Below are positions 1-7,029 of a stretch of DNA of 64,000 nucleotides, in pieces. Under the pieces are notes generated by a model. The model searched no databases. It was not told the origin of the DNA and was given only the letters and a program-made list of their open reading frames with translations. Every line of letters begins with the position of its first letter. Positions within the stretch are counted from its first letter, which is position 1. A program made the position numbers and the translations under genes. Source of the DNA: Clostridium vincentii (GTDB taxonomy: Bacteria; Bacillota; Clostridia; Clostridiales; Clostridiaceae); contig NZ_PVXQ01000015.1 of assembly GCF_002995745.1 (NCBI RefSeq), positions 1 through 64,000 on the forward strand, read 5' to 3'.

Positions 1-126
1 AATGATCCAGATTTATTTAAATCACTATTTCCATGGAGTAATCTTCCTGCTGAATGCTATTTAAATAAAAAGGATTGAAAATAAGCGGTTAATGACTGTC
101 AACGTGACGAGTTATTAACCGCTTAC
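1..126 (+). mobile_element. 3' end of an IS66-like insertion sequence (partial)
   Basis: A plus-strand reading frame is open from base 1 and stops at 76-78; its last residues contain SLFPWSNLPAECYLNKKD, resembling the C-terminus of Firmicute IS66 transposases (typically LLPWS..LP..). After the stop lies an 11-bp perfect inverted repeat (AAGCGGTTAAT/ATTAACCGCTT), and the sequence CCGCTTAC at 119-126 matches the inverse of the GTAAGCG terminus usual for IS66 elements. I read position 126 as the right end of the element. The assignment rests on a short C-terminal match and the terminus, so IS66 is likely but not certain. Confidence 0.45.
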
Positions 127-206
127 GTAATAACTAAATCCTCACTATTGTATAAGGCTACTTTCTGGCCTAGTAAATAATCCTTTATCTACATTATTAT
201 CAATTA

Positions 207-242
207 CCTTTGCGACGTGTTTTGCTAGTAGTACGACGCAAA
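207..242. repeat. Junction repeat with TTTGCGACGT / ACGACGCAAA inverted arms
   Basis: TTTGCGACGT (209-218) and ACGACGCAAA (233-242) form an imperfect 10-bp hairpin with one mismatch. The left arm is a variant copy of the junction element also found at 4989, 5145, 15658 and 17492. It lies just beyond the terminator of the DUF4830 gene. Confidence 0.55.
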
Positions 243-277
243 AAAATACCGCAAATTTATTTGAATACTACGGTATT
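241..277 (-). terminator. Terminator of the DUF4830 gene, family shared with 1949 and 5239
   Basis: AATACCG at 245-251 pairs with CGGTATT at 271-277, with an inner CAAAT/ATTTG stem, followed in minus-strand sense by a T-run. The same AATACCGC...CGGTATT design followed by TTTTTGCG recurs at 1949-1985, and in altered form at 5239-5276. Confidence 0.7.
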
Positions 278-330
278 CCAATTAATCTATTTTTTCAATA
301 ATACAACCATACATCTATTAAAAGAATAAA

Positions 331-768
331 TTACTTTTCCTCTAACGAACTAGCTAATATAGACCAAATAGGGTTTGAAGGTTCCCAATAACCAACAATC
401 TTTCCTAAATAGAAAATGCCAACAACTTGAACTTCCTTATTTTCTAATCCATATGCCTTTAATGTTACCTCTTTCCCTAAGTATGAAGAGAAGTCTAAGC
501 CTTCCACTTTAGAAAGTTCATTGGCTTCCTTCAATATTTCTCCTACATTAACATCGTCTCTAACCTCGTCAAAACCTTTAGGCAGTCTTATTGTAGCTTC
601 CGCCCCACTGTCTGACATCAATGTATATCCTTTACTCTTAAGAAAAGCTGCAAAGGAATACTTCTTGATAGTAGTTAATCCCACAGCTACAAACGCTAAA
701 ATAATAATTAATGTAATTAATAAACTTTTCACTCTAAATTTCTTGATTTTTAAAGTCATATTTCTCAT
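331..768 (-). CDS. Membrane-anchored DUF4830-like protein
   Basis: Function unknown. The 145-residue product starts with a basic segment and one hydrophobic helix (residues about 14-36), which should anchor it with the rest outside the membrane. The outer part (about 40-120) has the pattern of DUF4830, a small Firmicute domain: LKSKGY near the start, IRLP.GFDEVRDD, then LDFSSYLGKEVTLKAYGLEN. A ribosome site AGAGAGGATGAG precedes the ATG. It ends just upstream of a strong terminator and stands alone between junction repeats, so it is probably its own transcription unit. The family call is by eye. Confidence 0.55.
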   Translation of the reverse strand: MRNMTLKIKKFRVKSLLITLIIILAFVAVGLTTIKKYSFAAFLKSKGYTLMSDSGAEATIRLPKGFDEVRDDVNVGEILKEANELSKVEGLDFSSYLGKEVTLKAYGLENKEVQVVGIFYLGKIVGYWEPSNPIWSILASSLEEK

Positions 769-865
769 CCTCTCTACATTATTATAATTCTATTTTAAAC
801 TAAATTTACATATTGTTTATATATTTATCTCCTATTGAGTATCAACATAGATTTTCAAGTCTCCA

Positions 866-1288
866 CTAAATTTTTTTATTATTTTTAGACAAATAATAAA
901 AAAATGAAAAAATACGACTAATCCATAAAGCCAATATCGCAATTACAAATCCTACATTATTTAGATATATAGAATACACAGTAATACCCAATATAACAAA
1001 TGTTTCTATATCGAATGAAGATGATTTTGCATTTATAAGTATTCTATTATTTCTTTCGTCTTTAACCTCAATTTGTTCCTTATTATATTTTTTTGGATTT
1101 CTTGCAAAATCAATCACCCTTTTTAACTGAAATAACGAAAGTCCAATAGATGCTCCTGACACACCCAATAATGACAATGAATAATATTTATTTGGAATTA
1201 TAACATATCCTAATATAAAAAATGCAACAGCAATGACTATGAGCAATATAAGTTTTACTATTTCTTTAGACCATTTAATATTTTTCAT
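866..1288 (-). CDS. Small DUF2178-like membrane protein paired with XRE regulator
   Basis: 140 residues with four hydrophobic stretches (about 10-30, 34-55, 95-112, 115-132) separated by a charged loop (NPKKYNKEQIEVKDERN). Its ATG overlaps the TGA of the upstream XRE regulator by four bases (ATGA), so the two are translationally coupled. Small membrane proteins resembling DUF2178 are commonly found directly behind such 65-70 residue XRE regulators in Firmicutes. The loop motif DERN is typical of that group. The substrate or signal is unknown; a membrane partner for the regulator is an inference. Confidence 0.55.
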   Translation of the reverse strand: MKNIKWSKEIVKLILLIVIAVAFFILGYVIIPNKYYSLSLLGVSGASIGLSLFQLKRVIDFARNPKKYNKEQIEVKDERNNRILINAKSSSFDIETFVILGITVYSIYLNNVGFVIAILALWISRIFSFFYYLSKNNKKI

Positions 1289-1488
1289 TTTTCTTCCTCC
1301 TCATAAATAAAAATTTCTTCAATTGACATACGAAAATAACAAGCAATTTTAAATGCTAAAATAAGAGATGGGTTATATCGACCATTTTCAAGAGAACCAA
1401 TAGTTTGACGTGAAACCTCTAAATCATCTGCAAGTTCTTCTTGATTTATGCCACGCTCTTTTCGTAGTTCCTCTAATTTGTTTCGCAC
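1285..1488 (-). CDS. XRE-family transcriptional regulator (67 aa)
   Basis: A minimal Cro/C1-type helix-turn-helix protein: NQEELADDLEVSRQTIGSLENG (about 15-36) is the HTH, followed by NPSLILAFKIACYF and an acidic tail. Members of this YozG-like family are DNA-binding repressors with no ligand domain. It starts at a GTG behind AGGAGG. The promoter just upstream carries two palindromes of the form GGAAAGTNNNCTTTCC, suggesting autoregulation. It forms a two-gene operon with the downstream membrane protein (4-base overlap). Confidence 0.85.
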   Translation of the reverse strand: MRNKLEELRKERGINQEELADDLEVSRQTIGSLENGRYNPSLILAFKIACYFRMSIEEIFIYEEEEK

Positions 1489-1515
1489 AACAAAATATAC
1501 CTCCTATTAAATTAT

Positions 1516-1577
1516 GGAAAGCTTACTTTCCATCAACAGTATAGCATTTGCTGCTTTAAATGTAAAGTGTACTTTCC
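1516..1577 (-). promoter_or_regulatory. XRE-operon promoter with two operator palindromes
   Basis: In minus-strand sense TTTACA (1561-1566), a 17-base spacer and TATACT (1538-1543) preceded by TG make a near-ideal sigma-A promoter. GGAAAGTACACTTTAC (1562-1577) covers the -35 box and the near-perfect palindrome GGAAAGTAAGCTTTCC (1516-1531) lies just downstream of the -10. Both are plausible operators for the XRE protein they precede. Confidence 0.7.
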
Positions 1578-1720
1578 ATATATTCTTGATAGAAAGCAGA
1601 CTATTTTTCAAGTTTGCTAAGAATATAAATATGATACTTACATCGTCTTGCCTACAGATTATTCATGTAATTTCAAATCTATCCTGTTATAACAAGTTTA
1701 TTATGAGGAGTTGATACTTT

Positions 1721-1842
1721 ATGAAAGTTATTGCAAAACCTATAAAAATGATTGCATGGTTTACACAAGATGGGACACCGAAACCCGTTATGAATTGAAA
1801 TATGAGATTAATACTTGTAAATGGATGTTGTATAAAATGTAA
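1721..1842 (+). pseudogene. Internally deleted remnant of a small clostridial protein gene
   Basis: From an ATG at 1721 (GAGGAG at 1705-1710) frame 1 reads MKVIAKPIKMIAWFTQDGTP and then meets a stop. From 1780 a shifted frame reads ETRYELKYEINTCKWMLYKM and stops at 1842. I recall these as the two ends of one roughly 85-residue clostridial protein family of unknown function (start ..AKPIEMVAWF..G.P.P, end ..KYEL.TCKWML.K). About half of the gene is missing in the middle. It is the only plus-strand gene in the first 19 kb. Confidence 0.6.
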
Positions 1843-1881
1843 TAAAATACAGTATTAATCGTTTTTTATAAAGTTTAAAAG

Positions 1882-1948
1882 AAGCCTGTCCCTTAAATAG
1901 GAACTAAACTTCTCTTTCTGTCTTCCTTATCTAGTATTGTAACGCAAA
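1882..1948. repeat. AAGCCTGTCCCTTAAATAGG repeat next to a GTAACGCAAAA junction
   Basis: A 30-nt block beginning AAGCCTGTCCCTTAAATAGG (1882-1911) recurs almost identically at 13933-13962. It contains an internal hairpin (GTCCCT/AGGAAC with one G-T pair). It is followed by CTAGTATTGTAACGCAAAAA, the same ending that precedes the terminator at 5230-5240. The stretch 1489-2036 otherwise holds only the promoter, the remnant and this repeat. Confidence 0.55.
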
Positions 1949-1985
1949 AATACCGCATATTCTTTTTATTGAATAATACGGTATT
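1947..1985 (-). terminator. Terminator of the secreted-protein gene at 2037
   Basis: AATACCG (1949-1955) pairs with CGGTATT (1979-1985) and has an inner ATATTC/GAATAAT stem; a T-run follows in minus-strand sense. It is homologous to the terminator at 241-277. Confidence 0.7.
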
Positions 1986-2036
1986 AAAATCTATTTTTTA
2001 TTAAAGTTATGAATTATTATAGAAATAAAATCACTA

Positions 2037-2372
2037 TTAAGGTTCCTGCGGATAAAAATACATTTCTCCTTTACCAATTAATATAACTCTGTAAGTAGGA
2101 AGGATAGGTACTGTAATGTGTTTTTCTGACTTTGGTAGTAGTAGTATAGAATGCTGCATATTTAGATTTTCATCCATAATAATCATGTAGATTTTATCTG
2201 TTGAAGAAACGTTTGAAAATAAATAGATCTCATTTTTTGAAGGATTAAAATCAGATACGTTATAAATACCTTCCTTAAAAGTGTTACTAATTGCAAATAC
2301 AGGTTTTACTCCGATTACATTGAATATTAAACATAAAAAAATTAATGATAAAACAGTAAATCTCTTCATCAT
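2037..2372 (-). CDS. Small secreted protein of unknown function
   Basis: 111 residues with a classical signal peptide: MMKR, a hydrophobic core to about residue 23, and a probable AxA-type cleavage after PVFA (about 28). The mature part of about 83 residues has no motif I recognise and looks like an all-beta fold (alternating hydrophobics: EIYLFSNV, IYMIIMDEN, YRVILIGKG). It starts 44 bases after the stop of the PocR histidine kinase gene and precedes a terminator, so the two probably form one operon. A link to sensing is only an inference from position. Confidence 0.65.
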   Translation of the reverse strand: MMKRFTVLSLIFLCLIFNVIGVKPVFAISNTFKEGIYNVSDFNPSKNEIYLFSNVSSTDKIYMIIMDENLNMQHSILLLPKSEKHITVPILPTYRVILIGKGEMYFYPQEP

Positions 2373-2416
2373 TTACCCACCTTTCAGTTATATTATGCAC
2401 AATAAATATAATAATA

Positions 2417-3841
2417 TTAGTCAAAATATATATCAGAAAACTCAATTTCAGTATTTTCTACATTATAATTTAAATCATTAACTCTATGTTTATGTGTGTT
2501 AGCTTCACTTTCCATAAGCTTAATAGGTAACTTAATTATGAACTCACTACCAATACCTAATAGACTTCTTGCTGTAATTTCCCCTTCATGCATCTTCACA
2601 CAGGATTGTACAAGTGATAATCCAAGGCCACTACCTTCAGTGCGTCTTCTGAGTGAAGCATCTACTTTGGTAAAGGTATCAAAAATTTTTTCAAGCATAT
2701 CTTGCGGAATACCAACTCCAGTATCTTTCACAGAAATCAATATATGATCTTGTCTATCATATATTGTTACAGCTATATTTCCTCTTGGCTTAGTAAACTT
2801 AATTGAATTTGATAATAAATTCAACATAATTCTTTCAAATTTTTCTGCATCAAATGCAGTTATTTTTTCTTCTATTTCCGTATCAAAAACAACATTAATT
2901 CCCTTTAGACTTGCATATTCAACTATTGATAATGTAACATCTTCAATAATTTTAATAATATTGCCATTTTTTAAGTGCAGACTAAACAAATCTACTTCTA
3001 TTTTATTCATATCTATTACATTATTAATCAACCTAATCAATCTATGACAATTTTTTTTCATTATTTTTGAATATTTAAAAAATTCCTCAGCAGTATATAT
3101 AAATGAACTATCTTTATGAACTTTTTCTAATAACTGCAAGGCACTGTAGATAATATTAATAGGTGTCTTTAATTCATGTGATATAGTTGAAAAAAGTTGA
3201 GTCTTTAATTTATTATATTCATTAGATTCTTGTAGCAACAAATCTTTCTTTAACGCCTCAACCTCTAAGCTTTTCGAAATCCTCTTAAGCTTTAGTTCTT
3301 CGTAGCCTATTTTTGAAAGCGCATTTGCAACTATAAACAACACTTCTGCGGCAGCAATTACATTTTTTTCTGTAATAATTTTAATTTCCCTTATAGCCTC
3401 AATAAATTTAGCCTCATCGCCACCTATTTCTTTTGCTGTTTGTATATACCTTGATTTTTCAGGTTTCTTTGTTAAAACTTGTCCACCTAAGATAGTTCCA
3501 ATTTGTTTGCCCTCTACTAAAATAGGAGCTGCAAAATCAATTAGTCCAGCATGGCAGGTATAAATATAAGGCCTACTTGTTCGTGCTGCTTCCGCTCCAG
3601 CTTTTCTATGAGACTCTGCACATCTATTATCACCTATAGTGGTAGTATGTATAAGATCAGTACAAAAGCTTGTATAGGAGCTTGGGTTAGTCACTGGATT
3701 TCCACTTTTATCTACAGTTACACTTGCAATATCCATACTTTCAGCAAAGTTATCCTGGAATGTTTGTAGTATGTTAATATCTATAACATCTTTTATTTCA
3801 AGTGAATCTATATCAATATCGCAATTAGTGTTTCCAATCAT
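2417..3841 (-). CDS. Soluble PocR-domain sensor histidine kinase
   Basis: Autophosphorylating sensor kinase. Residues about 18-175 form a PocR-type sensory domain (C60, C74 and C96 in the family's cysteine pattern; YTCHAGLIDFAAPI), followed by a linker helix and HisKA (SHELKTP, phospho-acceptor H222). The catalytic domain has an N box (NLLSNSIKF), G1 (DTGVGIP, 373-379) and G2 (GSGLGLS). No transmembrane segment is visible, so it should be cytosolic. PocR domains are known or predicted to bind small hydrocarbon derivatives. No response regulator gene is adjacent. A secreted-protein gene follows 44 bases downstream. The start has GGAGG nearby. Confidence 0.85.
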   Translation of the reverse strand: MIGNTNCDIDIDSLEIKDVIDINILQTFQDNFAESMDIASVTVDKSGNPVTNPSSYTSFCTDLIHTTTIGDNRCAESHRKAGAEAARTSRPYIYTCHAGLIDFAAPILVEGKQIGTILGGQVLTKKPEKSRYIQTAKEIGGDEAKFIEAIREIKIITEKNVIAAAEVLFIVANALSKIGYEELKLKRISKSLEVEALKKDLLLQESNEYNKLKTQLFSTISHELKTPINIIYSALQLLEKVHKDSSFIYTAEEFFKYSKIMKKNCHRLIRLINNVIDMNKIEVDLFSLHLKNGNIIKIIEDVTLSIVEYASLKGINVVFDTEIEEKITAFDAEKFERIMLNLLSNSIKFTKPRGNIAVTIYDRQDHILISVKDTGVGIPQDMLEKIFDTFTKVDASLRRRTEGSGLGLSLVQSCVKMHEGEITARSLLGIGSEFIIKLPIKLMESEANTHKHRVNDLNYNVENTEIEFSDIYFD

Positions 3842-3910
3842 AGTTTAGATTTCCTCCAATGTTTTTAATTTAATTTTTATTTATTATAAGTTACCATTTC
3901 AGCTTAATTC

Positions 3911-3965
3911 AAACAATTATATTCATATTATAACATATTATGTAAATTCCTACTATTCTCTCAAA
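3911..3965 (-). repeat. 55-nt promoter-like repeat, copy 1
   Basis: 51 of 55 bases match 19341-19395. In minus-strand sense both copies lie 50-80 bases before a gene start and contain TTGAGA, 18 bases and TAATAT, and here also TATAAT, so they are candidate promoters. A 62-codon frame across this copy (3909-4097) lacks a ribosome site and I do not call it. Confidence 0.55.
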
Positions 3966-4162
3966 TAGCAGAGTTTTGATTTTTCTATTTAATCTATTCT
4001 TCTTAATATTGCGATTATTCATCCTCAAAGTACACTTATTACTTTGCTTATAAATTACCCCTACTCCCTCTTGATATGATCCCTCTAAAGTAGACAACGT
4101 AAATATAAAAACGTTACTACATTGGAGGATTTATTTTATAAGACTTCTTTCTAACCGAATAG

Positions 4163-4855
4163 TTAATATATATTTAGAACATCATAAAAGTAAGCATTAC
4201 TTCTAGATGCGCTAATAACAATCTTGAATGGATGATTTTGGTATCCATATATTATAATATTTCCAAAGTTATCTTTATATTTTTCTTTTATATCTTTAAA
4301 ATTAAAAATATAATATCCAATTATTATTCCATTTTTAAAGCTACCTGTTGCTCTATTTAAAATCTCATTACCATACATTACGTTGTGCTCTTTAATTTCA
4401 AATATTTCTACTCCATTACTAAAATATGGTCGTATAATTATTCCTGATATATTTGATGAAAAAGCAAACATTACAAGTACTATTAAACTAATAACCAAAA
4501 GTGTTTTATAAAAAATATCTATATCCACTTCTCTCAGATGTTGAAATATACTCACAACTCCAAAATAATCTAAAAATAAAGATAAGTATGTTCCAAAAAG
4601 CATTACTCCCGCAATTAATATTACAGTAATATCTTTATATTTAGGAAAATCAAGTTTTTCTAGTTTTTTTATTCTATTTAAAATAGAATAAGAATCTTTA
4701 ATTCTTACCAAGATAATAAAATTTATACTAGACATCAAAAAAAACTTAACTAAAAATATATAAGTAAAATTATCATTTTTCAAAAAAATAAATATGATAA
4801 GAAACATCATATTTATAGCAATTGGAACTCTTAGATTTTTAAATATTTTTTTCAT
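4163..4855 (-). CDS. Membrane protein of unknown function
   Basis: 230 residues. I do not recognise the family. Hydrophobic segments at about 10-26, 32-52, 77-97 and 117-145 suggest four membrane helices. The C-terminal third (about 150-230) is soluble with alternating beta-like segments (GIIIGYYIFNFKDI, GNIIIYGYQNHPFKIVIS), reminiscent of small regulatory or PH-like domains. It begins with a strong GGAGGAG site and stands alone, flanked on the upstream side by a junction repeat. Nothing in the neighbourhood fixes a role. Confidence 0.6.
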   Translation of the reverse strand: MKKIFKNLRVPIAINMMFLIIFIFLKNDNFTYIFLVKFFLMSSINFIILVRIKDSYSILNRIKKLEKLDFPKYKDITVILIAGVMLFGTYLSLFLDYFGVVSIFQHLREVDIDIFYKTLLVISLIVLVMFAFSSNISGIIIRPYFSNGVEIFEIKEHNVMYGNEILNRATGSFKNGIIIGYYIFNFKDIKEKYKDNFGNIIIYGYQNHPFKIVISASRSNAYFYDVLNIY

Positions 4856-4959
4856 TTCTCCTCCTCAACTAATATAGATAATCTTTACTTCTCTATGGTC
4901 TGCTATGCTAATAAATCCTGTTGTCTTTGCTGTTACATATATATAGTTATAAATTTTAA

Positions 4960-5100
4960 TCAAATCCCTTCTAATATGAATTTATATACCTTTGCAGCGT
5001 AGTTTGTGAAGATTATGAATTTATATATCACTACCAAAACTGCAACTAATAGTACAAGGTTAATAACTGACATAATAATTGTAGAATAGTCAATTCCCAT
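4960..5100 (-). CDS. 46-aa single-helix membrane protein
   Basis: Small gene with AAAGGA eight bases before the ATG at 5100 (an ATG at 5109 lies inside the ribosome site). The product is MGIDYSTIIMSV followed by a hydrophobic helix to about residue 30, then a short polar tail. The last 20 codons run through the TTTGCAGCGTAGTTTGTG junction repeat and its flanking ATGAATTTATATA direct repeats, so the natural C-terminus was probably different. Function unknown. The rest of the 4856-5364 interval holds only repeats and a terminator. Confidence 0.45.
   Translation of the reverse strand: MGIDYSTIIMSVINLVLLVAVLVVIYKFIIFTNYAAKVYKFILEGI
4976..5027. repeat. Junction repeat flanked by 13-bp direct repeats
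   Basis: CCTTTGCAGCGTAGTTTGTG (4989-5008, continuing to 5010) is a two-mismatch copy of the junction element. It is bracketed by perfect direct repeats ATGAATTTATATA at 4976-4988 and 5015-5027, which look like a duplication made on insertion of about 26 bases. Confidence 0.6.
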
Positions 5101-5144
5101 AAAAATCATCCTTTCTTATTTATAATTTTGTTATATTAAAAATG

Positions 5145-5276
5145 CCTTTGCGACGTAGTTTCTCTAACAATAGGAAAGCAACTTCAATTAAGCAAAACAT
5201 ACCCCATTAAATGTCGTCCTATCTTAGTATTGCGACAAAAATATACCTCATATTCATTTTTGAATATGGCATATTT
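5145..5276 (-). repeat. Junction element and terminator behind the GyrI-like gene
   Basis: CCTTTGCGACGTAGTTT (5145-5161) is followed by TCTCTAACAATAGGA, an imperfectly complementary TCCTATCTTAG (5216-5226), TTGCGAC (5230-5236) and a hairpin CATATTC/GAATATG (about 5249-5267) with a T-run in minus-strand sense. It appears to be the full-length form of the junction structure, of which 207-277 looks like a shortened version. The hairpin would terminate the gene at 5365. Confidence 0.55.
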
Positions 5277-5364
5277 TAGTTTTGTTATAAATCTTTAAGT
5301 ATTAATGTGACTTAGTTAAATTCTTATATCTAGCTGATAAATTGGAATTTGTTTTAATATTTTT

Positions 5365-5820
5365 TTATAATATTGGTACACAAATTTCACAATAATGCTT
5401 ATTTATCATCTGCATTGCATAGCGTTCAAGAATAGGTCTTCTATCATCAAATTCATAATTTCTTTTTGACAACTCCGAAAATATCTCCATCCATGCTTTT
5501 TGCATAGCATCTACTGTATGACTTATTTCAAATACGCAATATTTTCCACCGATAGTTTTTCCAAAATTAATATACTTATTATCAACCTTAAATTCATCCG
5601 AAACAACTAAACATGTATCATAACGACAATTTTTAGGTTCTGTAATTTGAGGGTTATCTTGAGCTATTCCTAATATGATTGAACTTTCATTAAATAAGTC
5701 TTTTTCTCTAGCCCAACTTTTTAATTGTTCCATTATTTGCACATTCTCAGAACCATAAGTACCTGTTTTTCGTATATAAGCAATTTTATATGATGATATC
5801 ATTTCAATATTAATATCCAT
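5365..5820 (-). CDS. GyrI-like small-molecule-binding protein
   Basis: 151 residues matching the GyrI-like (AraC effector-binding) fold throughout, without a DNA-binding domain. Visible hallmarks are VEMISSYKIAYIRKTGTYG-like opening (IAYIRKTGTYGS), a central LGIAQDNPQITEPKNCRYDTCL segment and FGKTIGGKYCVFEISHTVDAMQKAW. This family includes gyrase inhibitor SbmC and stand-alone multidrug-binding proteins. The sequence cannot show which ligand is bound. It is a single-gene unit with its own terminator in the array of unrelated genes. Confidence 0.8.
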   Translation of the reverse strand: MDINIEMISSYKIAYIRKTGTYGSENVQIMEQLKSWAREKDLFNESSIILGIAQDNPQITEPKNCRYDTCLVVSDEFKVDNKYINFGKTIGGKYCVFEISHTVDAMQKAWMEIFSELSKRNYEFDDRRPILERYAMQMINKHYCEICVPIL

Positions 5821-5910
5821 AACTTACCTTCTTTTTTAATAGAGTACATCGATGCCTGAAATCATCATATAATGCTTTAAAATGTATTTCAACTTGTTTT
5901 TTAAATTACT

Positions 5911-5956
5911 AAATTACTATTTTTATTACTCAGCCTTAAATTGAAATTTAGCTATT
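5911..5956 (-). repeat. 46-nt stop-codon-abutting repeat, copy 1
   Basis: AAATTACTATTTTTATTACT begins this copy; in minus-strand sense it starts at the stop of the VOC gene (AGCTAAATTTCAATTTAAGG, with TAA the stop). Copies at 6978-7023 and 7523-7568 have the same layout relative to their upstream genes. Confidence 0.65.
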
Positions 5957-6412
5957 CAAAAGTTTTTCTAAATCTTCAACAGAAGCGCTCATTTTTATTG
6001 AAATTTCGTCTATAGTTAAACCAATAGCAAAGAAACGGTTTATTACCATTTTCATATACTCTCCTACTTCAATTAGATGCCCATCCAAATCATAAAATCT
6101 AACAACACGCTGTCCCCAACTATGTTCTATAACATCACCTAAATATTTAATATTGGGATATTCTTTTAATTTTTCAATAAAATTATCAAAGTTTTCTTCT
6201 TCAAAACAAAGTTCAATATTGTTACTCTTTTCAAGAATTTCTTCTTTTGGAAGATTTATAAGCCAGTCAAATTCTTGTTGCAATGATAATCCACAAGTAA
6301 ATGATATGTTAATACCATAGTTCTGATATAATTCCACCTCAAACAAATCCTCATAGAATTTTCTTGATAAATTAATGTCTGCTACTGATATGACCGTACA
6401 AGTATATTTCAT
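5948..6412 (-). CDS. VOC (glyoxalase/bleomycin-resistance) family protein
   Basis: 154 residues. The first 120 form a VOC domain: TVISVADINLSRKFYEDLF at the start, a middle strand LSLQQEFDW, and the closing VVRFYDLDGHLIEVGEYM that supplies a metal-ligand Glu in this superfamily. After it comes a small helical tail (IGLTIDEISIKMSASVEDLEKLL) resembling a short HTH-like extension seen in some clostridial members. VOC proteins include lyases, dioxygenases and antibiotic-binding proteins; the substrate is not deducible. Its stop codon lies inside the 46-nt repeat. Confidence 0.8.
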   Translation of the reverse strand: MKYTCTVISVADINLSRKFYEDLFEVELYQNYGINISFTCGLSLQQEFDWLINLPKEEILEKSNNIELCFEEENFDNFIEKLKEYPNIKYLGDVIEHSWGQRVVRFYDLDGHLIEVGEYMKMVINRFFAIGLTIDEISIKMSASVEDLEKLLNS

Positions 6413-6502
6413 TCAAATTCTCCTTTCAAATTTCATAATATTACACTTCTAACTCAAGTACTATTCATAAAATAAGAAAATTGACTTTTGATTTCTATAA
6501 TT

Positions 6503-6910
6503 CTATTTTTCAGGCTGGAATGAAAAATGAGCATGAATAATTTCCCATCTATTATCCATACATTCCAAATATAATGTACTTCTTACTGCTGGAACAGGAA
6601 AACTTTTATATTTTGAAATAAAACATAAGCATGCAGCCTCTCCTTTATGAAAAATATTTATATTCTCTATAATAAGTGGCTCAACCTCTCCTGATTCAGT
6701 CGATTTTCCTTTTTTGAAAAAATCAGAAATTAATTCCAGATGTTCTTCTAAACTATATGTATCATTATTCTTATGATTATCAAAATATATTAAAACATTA
6801 CCTTTTGAGTCATAAAATTCTTTTAAACCTATTAAGTCTTTATTGTAAAAACACTCATTGTAAGCATTTAAGAAATCAATAAAAATATCATCAGTATTCC
6901 TACTTTCCAT
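6503..6910 (-). CDS. SnoaL/NTF2-like protein
   Basis: 135 residues with the cone-shaped NTF2-like pattern: helical FIDFLNAYNECFYNKDLIGLKEFY, a strand GNVLIYFDNH, LEEHLELISDFF, then beta strands and a closing W.I.HAHFSF. Such DUF4440/SnoaL-like proteins bind small ligands and only some are enzymes. The usual terminal HxS motif is present (IIHAHFS), but catalytic residues cannot be assigned. It begins behind AGGGAGGAATTAGG. Single-gene unit; 80 bases separate it from the VOC gene. Confidence 0.7.
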   Translation of the reverse strand: MESRNTDDIFIDFLNAYNECFYNKDLIGLKEFYDSKGNVLIYFDNHKNNDTYSLEEHLELISDFFKKGKSTESGEVEPLIIENINIFHKGEAACLCFISKYKSFPVPAVRSTLYLECMDNRWEIIHAHFSFQPEK

Positions 6911-6977
6911 CCTAATTCCTCCCTATCTATTTCTTTTGAATTATTAGTATGTGAATAATTTAAATAATCTCCTCTAC

Positions 6978-7023
6978 AAATTACTATTTATAATACTCAA
7001 CTTTAAATTAGAATTTGTATTTT
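6978..7023 (-). repeat. 46-nt stop-codon-abutting repeat, copy 2
   Basis: A diverged copy of 5911-5956. It begins 7 bases after the stop of the cysteine hydrolase gene in minus-strand sense and contains GTTGAGT. Confidence 0.55.
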
Positions 7024-7029
7024 TACAAC

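Noticed and set aside
866-1488. Toxin-antitoxin module
   Set aside because: An XRE gene plus a small gene can suggest one, but the partner is a four-helix membrane protein of the kind usually found with such regulators, without a toxin motif.
1514-1714. 66-codon plus-strand frame
   Set aside because: It runs antisense through the XRE promoter and operators and has no ribosome site or protein-like pattern.
3909-4097. 62-codon minus-strand frame upstream of the PocR kinase
   Set aside because: It starts at a TTG with no ribosome site, has odd composition, and half of it is the duplicated promoter-like repeat.
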